The notes under the pieces were generated by a model. That model had not been told where the DNA came from. It did not search any database and worked only from the letters and a program-made list of their open reading frames with translations. From Solirubrobacter taibaiensis (GTDB taxonomy: Bacteria; Actinomycetota; Thermoleophilia; Solirubrobacterales; Solirubrobacteraceae): DNA of 56,194 nt. Where the stretch lies: NCBI GenBank assembly GCA_027587225.1, contig JAPDDQ010000048.1, positions 1 through 56,194 on the forward strand. Reading direction: 5' to 3'. The stretch's first letter is position 1; each line of letters begins with the position of its first letter. Of the stretch, positions 48,856 through 56,194 are shown one piece after another. A program made the translations under genes and the position numbers.

Positions 48856-50942
48856 GCCGGGATCGGCTCCAGCGCGTCGGTCCCGTAGGCGCGGACGATC
48901 GCGTCCTCGATCAGCACGTGCTCGGGCGCCAGCAGCTCGGGGTCGTCGTCCATGATCTCGCGGGCGTGCCGTCGCGCCCGCTCGAGCAGCTCGAGGTCCT
49001 CGGGCAGGCGGGCGAACTTGAACACCTGCATGCCCGACTGGCGCACGCCCAGCATCTCCCCCTCCCCACGCAGCTCGAGATCGATCTCCGCCAGGCGGAA
49101 GCCGTCCGAGTGCTGGGCCATCGCCTGCAGCCGACGTGACTCCTTGGGGCCGAAGAGCAGGCACACCGAGTCGTACTGGCCACGGCCGATCCGGCCGCGC
49201 AGCTGGTGCAGCTGGCTGAGCCCGTAGCGCTCGGAGTCCTCGACGAGCATCACGGTCGCGTTCGGGACGTCGATGCCCACCTCGATCACGGTCGTCGCCA
49301 CGAGCACGTCCGCGCCGCCGGCCGCGAACGCCTTCATCGCCTCCTGCTTCTCCTTCGGGCGCATCTGACCGTGCATCAGGACCACGCGGTAGTCCTTGAG
49401 CTCCCCGCCGCGCAGGCGCTCGAACTCGGCCGTGGCCGCGCGCGCCTGCAGCGCCTCGGACTCCTCCACGAGCGGGCAGACCACGAACGCCTGACGGCCC
49501 GCGTCGAGCTCCTCGCGGATGCGCTCGTAGGCCCGGGCGCGCTCGTTGTCGGTGGACGCGACGTGGGTGACGATCGGGCGCCGGCCGGCCGGCAGCTCGT
49601 GCAGGCTCGTGACGTCGAGGTCGCCGTAGGCGGTGAGCGCGAGCGTGCGCGGGATCGGCGTCGCGGTCATGTGCAGGATGTGCGGCGCCCGGCCGGCGGG
49701 CGCCTTACGGTCCAGCTTGCGACGCTGGTTGACGCCGAACCGGTGCTGCTCGTCCACCACCGCGACCAGCAGCCGGTCGAACTCCACCGCGTCCTCGATC
49801 AGCGCGTGCGTGCCGACGAGGATCTTCAGCTCACCGGACCCGAGCTTCCCCAGCAGGTCGGTGCGGCGCGACTGCGGCGTGGAGCCGGTGAGCAGCGCGG
49901 CCTGCACGAGCTCGCCCGGCATCAGCTTCTGCAGCGTCGCGAAGTGCTGCTCGGCCAGCGTCTCGGTCGGCGCCATCAGCGCCGCCTGGCCGCCGGACTC
50001 GACCGCGCGCAGCATCGCGTAGAGCGCGACGACGGTCTTGCCGGAGCCGACCTCGCCCATCAGCAGCCGCTGCATCGGGCGGTCGGACGCGACGTCCTCG
50101 TCGAGCGTGGCCATGGCGCGGCTCTGATCGCCGGTGGGGGTGAACGGAAGCGAGTCGCGCAGCCAGCGGGTGGTGAGGTCCCCAGGCGGGCTCAACGCCT
50201 CCGCCCGTGCCCCCTCCCGCCGGCGCGCGCGGCGGCGGAGGAGCGCGATCTGCAACAGCAGGAACTCGTCGAACGCGAGCCGCCGCCGGCCGCCCTCCTG
50301 GTCGCCGAAGTGCGCGGCATCCACGGCCGCCCAGCGGTCCGGGAGGCGCTCCAGCGCGCGGATCCGGGCGGGCAGCGGCTCGAGCACGTTGCGCATCTCC
50401 GCGCGCTGCTCGTGCACCAGCGCGGCGATCTGCACGCTCGTCAGCCCGTCGGAGGCCGGGTAGGTGGCCATGTCCTCCCCCGTCGACACGAGCTCGCCCG
50501 TCTCCGCGTGCTCGTTGACGCGGAACCCGCGCTGGCCCTGGTACTTGCCGGTGAGCAGGAGCCGGGTGCCGGGGCGATAGCGGCGCTCGAGCCACGGCTG
50601 GTTGAAGAACGTCACGCCCATCGTGCCCGTCTCGTCGCTCACCCGCGCGGCCACGAGCGGCTTCATGCCACGTCGGCGGACCTGCCGGCTCGTGATCGAG
50701 AGCACCTCGACCACCACCGTCGCGGTCTCCCCCTCGACGAGATCGCCGATCGTGCGCGCGGCCCGCCGGTCGCGTGGGATGTGGTCCAGAAGCGCGGCGA
50801 TGCTGGTCAGGCCGAGCTTCGCGCCCGCCTTCTCGGCCTTCTCGCCCGGTAGCTCCAGCCCGTGATCCAGCCGCGAGGGCCGCGCGATGCGCGGGCGGCC
50901 ACCCTCTGGGAGCGGGTCGGAGCTGGCGAATTGCGTGGCCAC
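48852..50942 (-). CDS. recG: ATP-dependent DNA helicase RecG
   Basis: RecG reverses stalled forks and branch-migrates recombination intermediates. The 696-residue protein has the N-terminal wedge/OB domain (VVVEVLSITSRQVRRRGMKP), Walker A LLMGEVGSGKTVVALYA, the DEQHRFGVNQR box, HMTATPIPRTLALTAYGDLD, and motifs V-VI VATTVIEVGIDVPNA and LHQLRGRIGRG. I chose GTG at 50942 (VATQFASSDPLP); the frame opens to 51014. It is part of the rpmB-fakA-recG-rsmD-coaD order, here split by inserted genes. Confidence 0.96.
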   Translation of the reverse strand: MATQFASSDPLPEGGRPRIARPSRLDHGLELPGEKAEKAGAKLGLTSIAALLDHIPRDRRAARTIGDLVEGETATVVVEVLSITSRQVRRRGMKPLVAARVSDETGTMGVTFFNQPWLERRYRPGTRLLLTGKYQGQRGFRVNEHAETGELVSTGEDMATYPASDGLTSVQIAALVHEQRAEMRNVLEPLPARIRALERLPDRWAAVDAAHFGDQEGGRRRLAFDEFLLLQIALLRRRARRREGARAEALSPPGDLTTRWLRDSLPFTPTGDQSRAMATLDEDVASDRPMQRLLMGEVGSGKTVVALYAMLRAVESGGQAALMAPTETLAEQHFATLQKLMPGELVQAALLTGSTPQSRRTDLLGKLGSGELKILVGTHALIEDAVEFDRLLVAVVDEQHRFGVNQRRKLDRKAPAGRAPHILHMTATPIPRTLALTAYGDLDVTSLHELPAGRRPIVTHVASTDNERARAYERIREELDAGRQAFVVCPLVEESEALQARAATAEFERLRGGELKDYRVVLMHGQMRPKEKQEAMKAFAAGGADVLVATTVIEVGIDVPNATVMLVEDSERYGLSQLHQLRGRIGRGQYDSVCLLFGPKESRRLQAMAQHSDGFRLAEIDLELRGEGEMLGVRQSGMQVFKFARLPEDLELLERARRHAREIMDDDPELLAPEHVLIEDAIVRAYGTDALEPIPA

Positions 50943-51028
50943 GAATGGAAAGTCTGACTTGCGGGGACGACGCCACGCCGAGGACTCGTTTAGGGTCCGT
51001 TTAGGCAAGACCACCTGGGGAGGTTGGG

Positions 51029-52459
51029 ATGGGCGGGGCGCGAGGCAAAAAGACCGGTCCGTGGGCCGTCAAGGACCACACGCAGCTGATCGCCGATACG
51101 CAGTCCGGGGAAGAGGGCGGGCTCAAGCGGGCGGTCGGTGCGGTGGACCTGACCGCGCTAGGCATCGGCGCTGTGATCGGCACCGGCATCTTCGTCGTGA
51201 TCGGGCAGGGCATCCAGGACGCCGGGCCGGCGGTGATCCTGTCGTTCATCCTCGCCGCCGTGACGTGCCTGTTCTCGGCCCTCTGCTACGCCGAGTTGGC
51301 GTCGTCGATCCCGGTCTCCGGCAGCGCCTACACGTACGCCTACGCGACGCTCGGCGAGCTCGTGGCCTGGATCATCGGCTGGGACCTCATCCTCGAGTAC
51401 GGCGTCTCGGTCGCCGCCGTGGCCGTGGGCTGGGGCGGCAACCTGAACGAGTTCCTCGAGAACACGTTCGACTACACGCTGCCCGAATCGATCTCGACGG
51501 CGCGCGAGGACGGCGGCGTCCTGAACCTGCCGGCCGTCGCGATCGTGATCGCGGTGATGTTCCTGCTCGCCCGCGGTGTGCGGGAGACCGCCAAGGCGAA
51601 CTTCATCATGGTCATCGTCAAGCTCGTCGTGCTGGCGTTCTTCATCGTCGTGGCCTTCAGCGCGGCCTTCAACGCCGACAACCTGTCCCCGTTCGCCGAG
51701 AACGGCGTGGACGGCGTGGTGACCGCCGCCGCGGTGATCTTCTTCGCCTACATCGGCTTCGACGCGGTGTCGACCGGCGCCGAGGAGGCCAAGAACCCGT
51801 CGCGTGACCTGCCGCTGGCGATCGTCGGCTCGCTCGTGATCTGCACGGTCATCTACATCCTCGTGTCGGTGGCGGCCGTCGGCTCGCTCGACGCCAAGAC
51901 GCTGGGTGAGTCGGACGCGCCGCTCGCCGCGGTGCTGGACGAGGGCGCGGGCATCAGCTGGGCGGCGAGCCTGCTCGCGTTCGGCGCGCTGGTCGCGATC
52001 ACGAGCGTGCTCGTGACGATCTTCTACGGCCAGACCCGCATCTTCTTCGCGATGGCGCGTGACGGCCTGATGCCGCGCGGGATCGCGAAAGTCAGCCCGC
52101 GCAGCGGCACCCCGGTGCGGCTCACCATCGGCATGGGCATCGCGATCGCGACGCTCGCCGCCATCGCCCCGCTCGAGCAGATCGTGAAGCTGGTGAACAT
52201 CGGCACGCTGTTCGCGTTCTTCCTGGTGAACGTCGGCGTGATCATCCTGCGCAGCACGCACCCGGAGATGGAACGCCCGTTCCGCGTCCCGTTCGTGCCC
52301 TTCTTCCCGATCATCGGGATGTGCCTGATCGTCTACCTGATGATCCAGCTGCCGGGCGAGACCTGGTGGCGCTTCGGCGTCTGGCTGGTGCTCGGGATCG
52401 TGATCTACATCTTCTACGGTCGCCACCACTCGGTGCTGCAACGGGCGAGCCGGTCATGA
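51029..52459 (+). CDS. amino acid permease (APC superfamily)
   Basis: The 476-residue transporter has about 12 membrane helices. The first contains IGAVIGTGIFVVIGQG, the substrate and ion-binding unwound motif of APC carriers. Later helices carry IFFAYIGFDAVSTGAEEAKNP (in two parts) and FYGQTRIFFAMARDGLMP. It resembles the cationic amino-acid (YfnA/CAT) group. GGGGAGG lies before ATG. It couples by ATGA to the universal stress protein gene, a common pairing. It is inserted between fakA and recG. Confidence 0.92.
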   Translation: MGGARGKKTGPWAVKDHTQLIADTQSGEEGGLKRAVGAVDLTALGIGAVIGTGIFVVIGQGIQDAGPAVILSFILAAVTCLFSALCYAELASSIPVSGSAYTYAYATLGELVAWIIGWDLILEYGVSVAAVAVGWGGNLNEFLENTFDYTLPESISTAREDGGVLNLPAVAIVIAVMFLLARGVRETAKANFIMVIVKLVVLAFFIVVAFSAAFNADNLSPFAENGVDGVVTAAAVIFFAYIGFDAVSTGAEEAKNPSRDLPLAIVGSLVICTVIYILVSVAAVGSLDAKTLGESDAPLAAVLDEGAGISWAASLLAFGALVAITSVLVTIFYGQTRIFFAMARDGLMPRGIAKVSPRSGTPVRLTIGMGIAIATLAAIAPLEQIVKLVNIGTLFAFFLVNVGVIILRSTHPEMERPFRVPFVPFFPIIGMCLIVYLMIQLPGETWWRFGVWLVLGIVIYIFYGRHHSVLQRASRS

Positions 52460-53328
52460 CCATCGTCGTCGGGCACGACGGGACCGACTCCGGCGACGAC
52501 GCCGCCCTCCTCGGCGCCCAGCTCAGCGGCTCGACCGGCGAGCAACTCGTGGTCGTCGCCGTGTACCCGGAGGAGAATCCGATCGGGATGGGGCGTGTCG
52601 ACGCCGAGTACATCGCCTACATGCGCGAACAGGCCGAGGAGGTCAGCGCCTGTGGGCGCCGCTTCCTGGACGAACGGGGTGTGGAGGCCGAGTACCGGGT
52701 GGTGGGCTCGCACTCGGCGGCCCACGGCCTCGACGACGTGGCCGAGGAGACCGGCGCGTCGATGATCGTCGTCGGCTCGGCGCGGAAGGGTGCGCGGCGG
52801 CGCATCTCCCCCGGCTCGACCGGAGACCGGCTGCTGCACGGCGCGATCTGCCCCGTGGCGGTCGCTCCGCGCGGGCACCGCGAACGGTCGGTCGAGTCAC
52901 GGGTCACGCGGATCGGTGTGGCGTATGTGGACGCCCCCGAGGCGCGCGTGGCGCTGAACGTGGCCGCGGGACTCGTGCGGGAGACGAACGCGTCGCTGAC
53001 GCTGTACACGGTGGTGGCCCCGCGGGCGGAGATATTCGCCCCGGTCACGGGGCGTGACGCGGAGGAAGCCTTCCTCGGTGCGGTGCGAGAGGCCGCGCGG
53101 GCGGCGCTGGACGAGGCGCTGGCGTCGCTGCCGTTCGAGGCCGCGGACGAGTTGCTCGAAGGTGACATCGTCGACGAGCTGGCGGCCCTGGACGACCACG
53201 AGTGCGACCTGCTCGTGTGCGGGTCACGTGGCTACGGGCCGGTCCGGCGCGTGCTGCTCGGCGGCGTGGCGCGCAAGCTGATCCGGCGCGCCGCGTGCCC
53301 CGTCGTGGTCGTGCCGCGCGCCGGCTAG
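52456..53328 (+). CDS. tandem universal stress protein
   Basis: A 290-residue protein of two UspA domains (about 1-140 and 148-290). Each has an ATP-binding tail: GSARKGARRRISPGSTGDRL in the first (about 112) and GSRGYGPVRRVLLGGVARKL in the second. Both keep the G-2x-G-9x-G(S/T) pattern fairly well. Such proteins gate or modulate transporters under stress. Start ATG overlaps the permease stop, so it likely serves that permease. Confidence 0.9.
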   Translation: MTIVVGHDGTDSGDDAALLGAQLSGSTGEQLVVVAVYPEENPIGMGRVDAEYIAYMREQAEEVSACGRRFLDERGVEAEYRVVGSHSAAHGLDDVAEETGASMIVVGSARKGARRRISPGSTGDRLLHGAICPVAVAPRGHRERSVESRVTRIGVAYVDAPEARVALNVAAGLVRETNASLTLYTVVAPRAEIFAPVTGRDAEEAFLGAVREAARAALDEALASLPFEAADELLEGDIVDELAALDDHECDLLVCGSRGYGPVRRVLLGGVARKLIRRAACPVVVVPRAG

Positions 53329-53334
53329 GTCGGG

Positions 53335-54963
53335 CTATTCGGCACTGACAAGCCACCACCAGGCGGGCTGTCCACCCACGGACAGCTCGACCTCGGCGGT
53401 GTCGGGCGCGAGCGCGGCGACGTCCTCGCCGGCGATCGGCGCGCCGTCGCCTTCGATGACGGTGAGCAGCTCGGCCTCACGGCCCAGCTCGCCCAGCACG
53501 ACCTCCAGCGTCTCCTGCGGCTCGCCCCAGGCCACGAGCTCCTCGTCGATGAAGCCGACCGAGTCGCCGCGGCGGAAGCGGCCCTGCGTGTCGTCGCGGG
53601 CGGCCTCGGTCACGCCGCCGGTGCGGACGTGGAGCAGCGTCTCCTCCATCGAGGCGGCGTTGCGCCGCGCGTCGGCGGTCGCGTCCAGCCCGACGGCCGC
53701 GGCCAGGCCGGCCGCCATCGAGCGGGTCGGGACGACGCGGACGGTCTTCTCGCTCAGCTCGGCGGCGCGCTCGGCGGCCATCCGGACGTTCGGCGAATTC
53801 GGGAGCACGACGACCTCCTCGGCCGGGACGTCGTGGATGCCAGCCAGCAGCTCGTAGGTGCTCGGGTTGAGCGTCGGGCCGCCGTAGAGCGTGCGGGCGC
53901 CCATGCCCTCGAAGAGCTCGCGCATCCCGTCGCCGTTGACGACGGCGAGGATGCCGCAGGTGTCGATGATCTCGCTCACGCGGGCGGTGCGCTGCTCGAC
54001 CTGCTCGTGCATGTCCGCGACATCGAGGCGGGAGACCTCGCCGACGCCGTCGAACAGGTGCGTGGCGCGCTCGGGCTCATCGGTGTGGACGTGCACCTTC
54101 AAGGTCGTGGAGTCGCCCACCACCAGCACGGAGTCGCCGATCGCCTCCAGCCGCGGCAGCCACGGCGTGGGCTCCAGGTTGTCGCCCGTGACCGCGAAGT
54201 TCGTGCAGTAGCGGTACGTCGAGGAGTGGTGCTCGGGGTGCGTCACCCGGGCGGGCGCGTGGTGCTCCAGCGGCGGCGGCTCGGCGCCGCGCAGGGCCGC
54301 GATGACGCCCGCGAAGATGATCGTGAGGCCGTAGCCGCCCGCGTCGACCACGCCGGACTCGCGCAGGATCGGCAGCAGCTCGGGGCCGCGCTTGACGGAG
54401 GCCTGACCGGCATCCAGCGCGTGCTCGAGCACGTAGGCGAGCATCTCGTTCTGCGTCGCGTCGTCGACGCGGTGCTGCAGGCGTGGCTCGGCCATGTGGG
54501 CGATCTCGGACGCAGCGCGCGCGGCCATCTCACGCACGACGGTGAGGATGGTGCCCTCCGCGGGGTCGCGCACGCTGCCGTACGCGCGGTCGGCGGCGCG
54601 CGCCATGGCGGCGGCGACCAGGACCGGGTCCACGAGCTCGCCCGGACGGGAGATGAGCTCCTCGGCGGCGCCGCGGATGAGCTGGCTCAGGATGACGCCG
54701 CTGTTTCCGCGCGCGCCGAGCAACGCCGCGCGAGCGACGGAGTCGACGATCTGGTCGCGACCGATCTCGTCGATCTCGCCTTGGGTGGAGAGATTGTCGA
54801 GCTCGGTGAGAACAGCACGAAGGGTCAGCGCCATGTTGTCTCCCGTATCGCCATCGGCGACCGGGAAGACGTTCAGGTCGTTGACCTCATGCCGCCGCGA
54901 TTCGAGGTGCGCGAGCGCAGCCTCGATGACGAAGCGGAAACGGAGGAGGCTCGGATCGGCCAC
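53335..54963 (-). CDS. fakA: DAK2-domain protein, fatty acid kinase FakA-like
   Basis: The 542-residue protein has the N-terminal DAK2 kinase domain (LNVFPVADGDTGDNMALTL, ADP/Mg-binding Asps at about 35-45; LLGARGNSGVILSQLIRG). The central part has VVDAGGYGLTIIFAG and YRYCTNFAV, and the C-terminal YloV-type domain ADMHEQVEQ then VVNGDGM and VVLPNSPNVRMAA. In Firmicutes FakA phosphorylates fatty acids brought by FakB (DegV); no FakB gene is adjacent. GTG at 54963. It follows rpmB by 19 bases. Confidence 0.92.
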   Translation of the reverse strand: MADPSLLRFRFVIEAALAHLESRRHEVNDLNVFPVADGDTGDNMALTLRAVLTELDNLSTQGEIDEIGRDQIVDSVARAALLGARGNSGVILSQLIRGAAEELISRPGELVDPVLVAAAMARAADRAYGSVRDPAEGTILTVVREMAARAASEIAHMAEPRLQHRVDDATQNEMLAYVLEHALDAGQASVKRGPELLPILRESGVVDAGGYGLTIIFAGVIAALRGAEPPPLEHHAPARVTHPEHHSSTYRYCTNFAVTGDNLEPTPWLPRLEAIGDSVLVVGDSTTLKVHVHTDEPERATHLFDGVGEVSRLDVADMHEQVEQRTARVSEIIDTCGILAVVNGDGMRELFEGMGARTLYGGPTLNPSTYELLAGIHDVPAEEVVVLPNSPNVRMAAERAAELSEKTVRVVPTRSMAAGLAAAVGLDATADARRNAASMEETLLHVRTGGVTEAARDDTQGRFRRGDSVGFIDEELVAWGEPQETLEVVLGELGREAELLTVIEGDGAPIAGEDVAALAPDTAEVELSVGGQPAWWWLVSAE

Positions 54964-54982
54964 GACGGTGCGCGGCCGCCCG

Positions 54983-55171
54983 TTAGGCCTTCGTAACCTT
55001 GCCTGCCTTGAGGCAGCGCGTGCAGACGTAAACGCGCTTCGGAGCGCCGCTCTCGACGATGCGAACCTTCTGGACGTTGATGTCGAAACGCCGCTTGGTT
55101 GCAACCATGGAGTGCGAGCGACTCTGGCCGAAGGCCGGGCGCTTACCGCAGGAGTGACAGATACGAGCCAT
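54983..55171 (-). CDS. rpmB: 50S ribosomal protein L28
   Basis: The 62-residue protein carries MARICHSCGKRPAFGQSRSH and a C-terminal VYVCTRCLKAGKVTK. Two CxxC pairs (CHSC and CTRC) mark a zinc-binding C+ form. A TATACT -10 box lies 11 bases before ATG. It leads fakA in the usual order. Confidence 0.96.
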   Translation of the reverse strand: MARICHSCGKRPAFGQSRSHSMVATKRRFDINVQKVRIVESGAPKRVYVCTRCLKAGKVTKA

Positions 55172-55182
55172 TGGAGCGCAAG

Positions 55183-55188
55183 AGTATA
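55183..55188 (-). promoter_or_regulatory. -10 box TATACT of rpmB
   Basis: TATACT (55188-55183), near consensus, 11 bases before the rpmB ATG. The spacing equals that of rpsP and rpmF. Confidence 0.55.
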
Positions 55189-55205
55189 GGAGGGCGAGCG
55201 GCGGG

Positions 55206-55211
55206 TACCGT
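55206..55211 (+). promoter_or_regulatory. -10 box TACCGT of the Ser/Thr kinase gene
   Basis: TACCGT lies seven bases before the kinase ATG at 55219. The hexamer matches that of acylphosphatase. Confidence 0.5.
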
Positions 55212-55218
55212 GTACGCG

Positions 55219-56166
55219 ATGCCCCCGGTCTCACCGGACCGCATCTCCCTGCCAGATCGATACCGCGTGATCCGGCATCTCGCCAACGGCGGGATGGCGA
55301 GTGTATGGGAGGCGCACGACGAGCTTCTGGACCGCGCTGTAGCGGTGAAGCTGCTGGCTTCGCACCTTGGCGAGGACGATCGCGCACGCCGTCGTTTCCA
55401 GCGTGAGGCGCGGGCCGCGGCCGGCCTTTCCTCGCACCCGCACGTGGTCACGATCTACGACGTCGGCGAGCACCAGGCGCGCGTGTTCATGGTCATGGAG
55501 ATCATGCGCGGGGGCACCGTCGGCGACGCGATGAAGTCCGGCCGCGAGATCCCGCTGAAGATCAGGCTGCGCTGGCTGCGCGAGGCCGCGGGCGCACTGG
55601 ACACCGCCCACGCCGCCGGTGTCGTGCACCGCGACATCAAGCCCGGCAACCTGCTGCTCGACGATCACGACCGGCTCGCGGTCGGTGACTTCGGGATCGC
55701 CCGCGTCGCGTGGGAGGACCAGCTGACCGCGACCGGGCAGGTGCTCGGCACCGCGGCCTACCTCTCCCCCGAGCAGGCGATGGGCGAGCCCGCGACAGCC
55801 GCTTCTGACATCTACGCGCTCGCGGTCGTCGCCTACGAGCTGCTGACGGGATCGCGCCCGTTCGAGGCCGAGCACTTCGCCGCGCAGGCCCGCGCGCACA
55901 TCGAGGATCCGGTCCCGGCGGCCTCCACCCGCGCGCCCGAGCTGTCCCGAGCGGTTGACGCCGTGTTGGAACGCGGACTGGCGAAGGAGCCCGGGGACCG
56001 GTGGGAGAGCGCGGAGGCGTTCGTCGCCGCCTTGGAGCGCACCGTGGACGCGGACGCGCCGTCGACGGGCGCGACCCGCAAGCTGGGCCGGCGCGAGAAG
56101 CGCGGCGCGGCGGCGCTGGGCGGCGCGGCGGCCGGCGCGGTGGTGTCCACCTGGTCGCCGATGTAG
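55219..56166 (+). CDS. serine/threonine protein kinase (PknB-like), short form
   Basis: The 315-residue Hanks-type kinase has a Gly-rich loop YRVIRHLANGGMASVWEAHD, the catalytic Lys in RAVAVKLLASHL, catalytic loop VVHRDIKPGNLLLDD, DFGIARV and activation/APE-like TAAYLSPEQAMGEPATAASD. It ends soon after the kinase domain with a basic segment (RKLGRREKRG) and an Ala/Gly-rich stretch, then TAG at 56164-56166. There is no clear membrane helix or PASTA domain. It is either a cytosolic kinase or a frameshifted one whose membrane part lies beyond the window. Confidence 0.88.
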   Translation: MPPVSPDRISLPDRYRVIRHLANGGMASVWEAHDELLDRAVAVKLLASHLGEDDRARRRFQREARAAAGLSSHPHVVTIYDVGEHQARVFMVMEIMRGGTVGDAMKSGREIPLKIRLRWLREAAGALDTAHAAGVVHRDIKPGNLLLDDHDRLAVGDFGIARVAWEDQLTATGQVLGTAAYLSPEQAMGEPATAASDIYALAVVAYELLTGSRPFEAEHFAAQARAHIEDPVPAASTRAPELSRAVDAVLERGLAKEPGDRWESAEAFVAALERTVDADAPSTGATRKLGRREKRGAAALGGAAAGAVVSTWSPM

Positions 56167-56194
56167 TCGATCTTCATCAGCCGGCCCGGCGCGC

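Noticed and set aside
55833..56177. Minus-strand frame over the end of the kinase gene, starting MKIDYIGDQVD
   Set aside because: Its first residues look protein-like, but it runs through the conserved kinase domain in antisense. It is probably a GC-rich shadow.

Overview
The window is about 56 kb of very GC-rich bacterial chromosome with strongly G/C-ending codons. The house-keeping cluster and the look of the proteins suggest a deep-branching actinobacterium of the Thermoleophilia type (a Solirubrobacter or Conexibacter relative). That placement is inference from gene order and protein style; there is no rRNA gene to confirm it. I see no tRNA, rRNA, CRISPR array, prophage or transposase.

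The backbone is a minus-strand series of conserved genes in the order known from many Gram-positive lineages. Read from right to left it is rpmB, fakA (DAK2), recG, rsmD, coaD, a DivIVA-like coiled coil, an ABC pair, then yceD(DUF177)-rpmF-plsX-acpP-rnc-smc, ftsY, ffh-rpsP-khpA-rimM-trmD-rplS-lepB-rnhB, and yraN-comM-dprA. It links ribosome assembly, protein export by SRP, phospholipid and fatty-acid synthesis, chromosome condensation and DNA uptake. Lineage-specific genes sit between the blocks, often on the plus strand and packed tightly against their neighbours.

Region by region: 1-2024 holds a partial unknown gene, an ECF sigma factor and an L,D-transpeptidase. 2097-5448 holds an SDR, an acyltransferase and a HAD protein, with a divergent hydrolase. 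5435-8866 is a thiD-unknown-unknown-ilvD row. 8950-10383 is an orphan circularly permuted ATP-grasp gene, followed by a 559-base non-coding stretch rich in palindromes. 10943-19676 is the competence, RNase HII, signal peptidase, ribosomal and SRP block. 19697-24460 holds a transhydrogenase, SPFH-NfeD, ftsY, a GNAT and a small membrane protein. 24457-33720 is a ten-gene minus-strand row from an unknown protein through fadD, plsX and smc to a cysteine-ladder repeat protein and a VOC protein. 33738-41137 is mostly accessory: acylphosphatase, FnIII, nuclease-fold, NAT, secreted hydrolase and HtaA-like proteins. 41281-44953 is ABC-DivIVA-coaD-rsmD. 44981-48855 is accessory, with two glyoxalase-like paralogues framed by REP-like palindromes. 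48852-56166 holds recG, an amino-acid permease with a universal stress protein, fakA, rpmB and a Ser/Thr kinase.

Three signals stand out. (1) A 122-residue protein translationally coupled to smc is made of 16 hexapeptides and carries eight cysteines at exactly every third residue. (2) The non-coding stretch 10384-10942 carries five strong inverted repeats, several sharing GTTCAC or TTGAC cores. (3) About ten genes have a TAnnnT -10 box 6-8 bases before the start codon, suggesting leaderless mRNAs, while three ribosomal-protein genes all have it exactly 11 bases before ATG.
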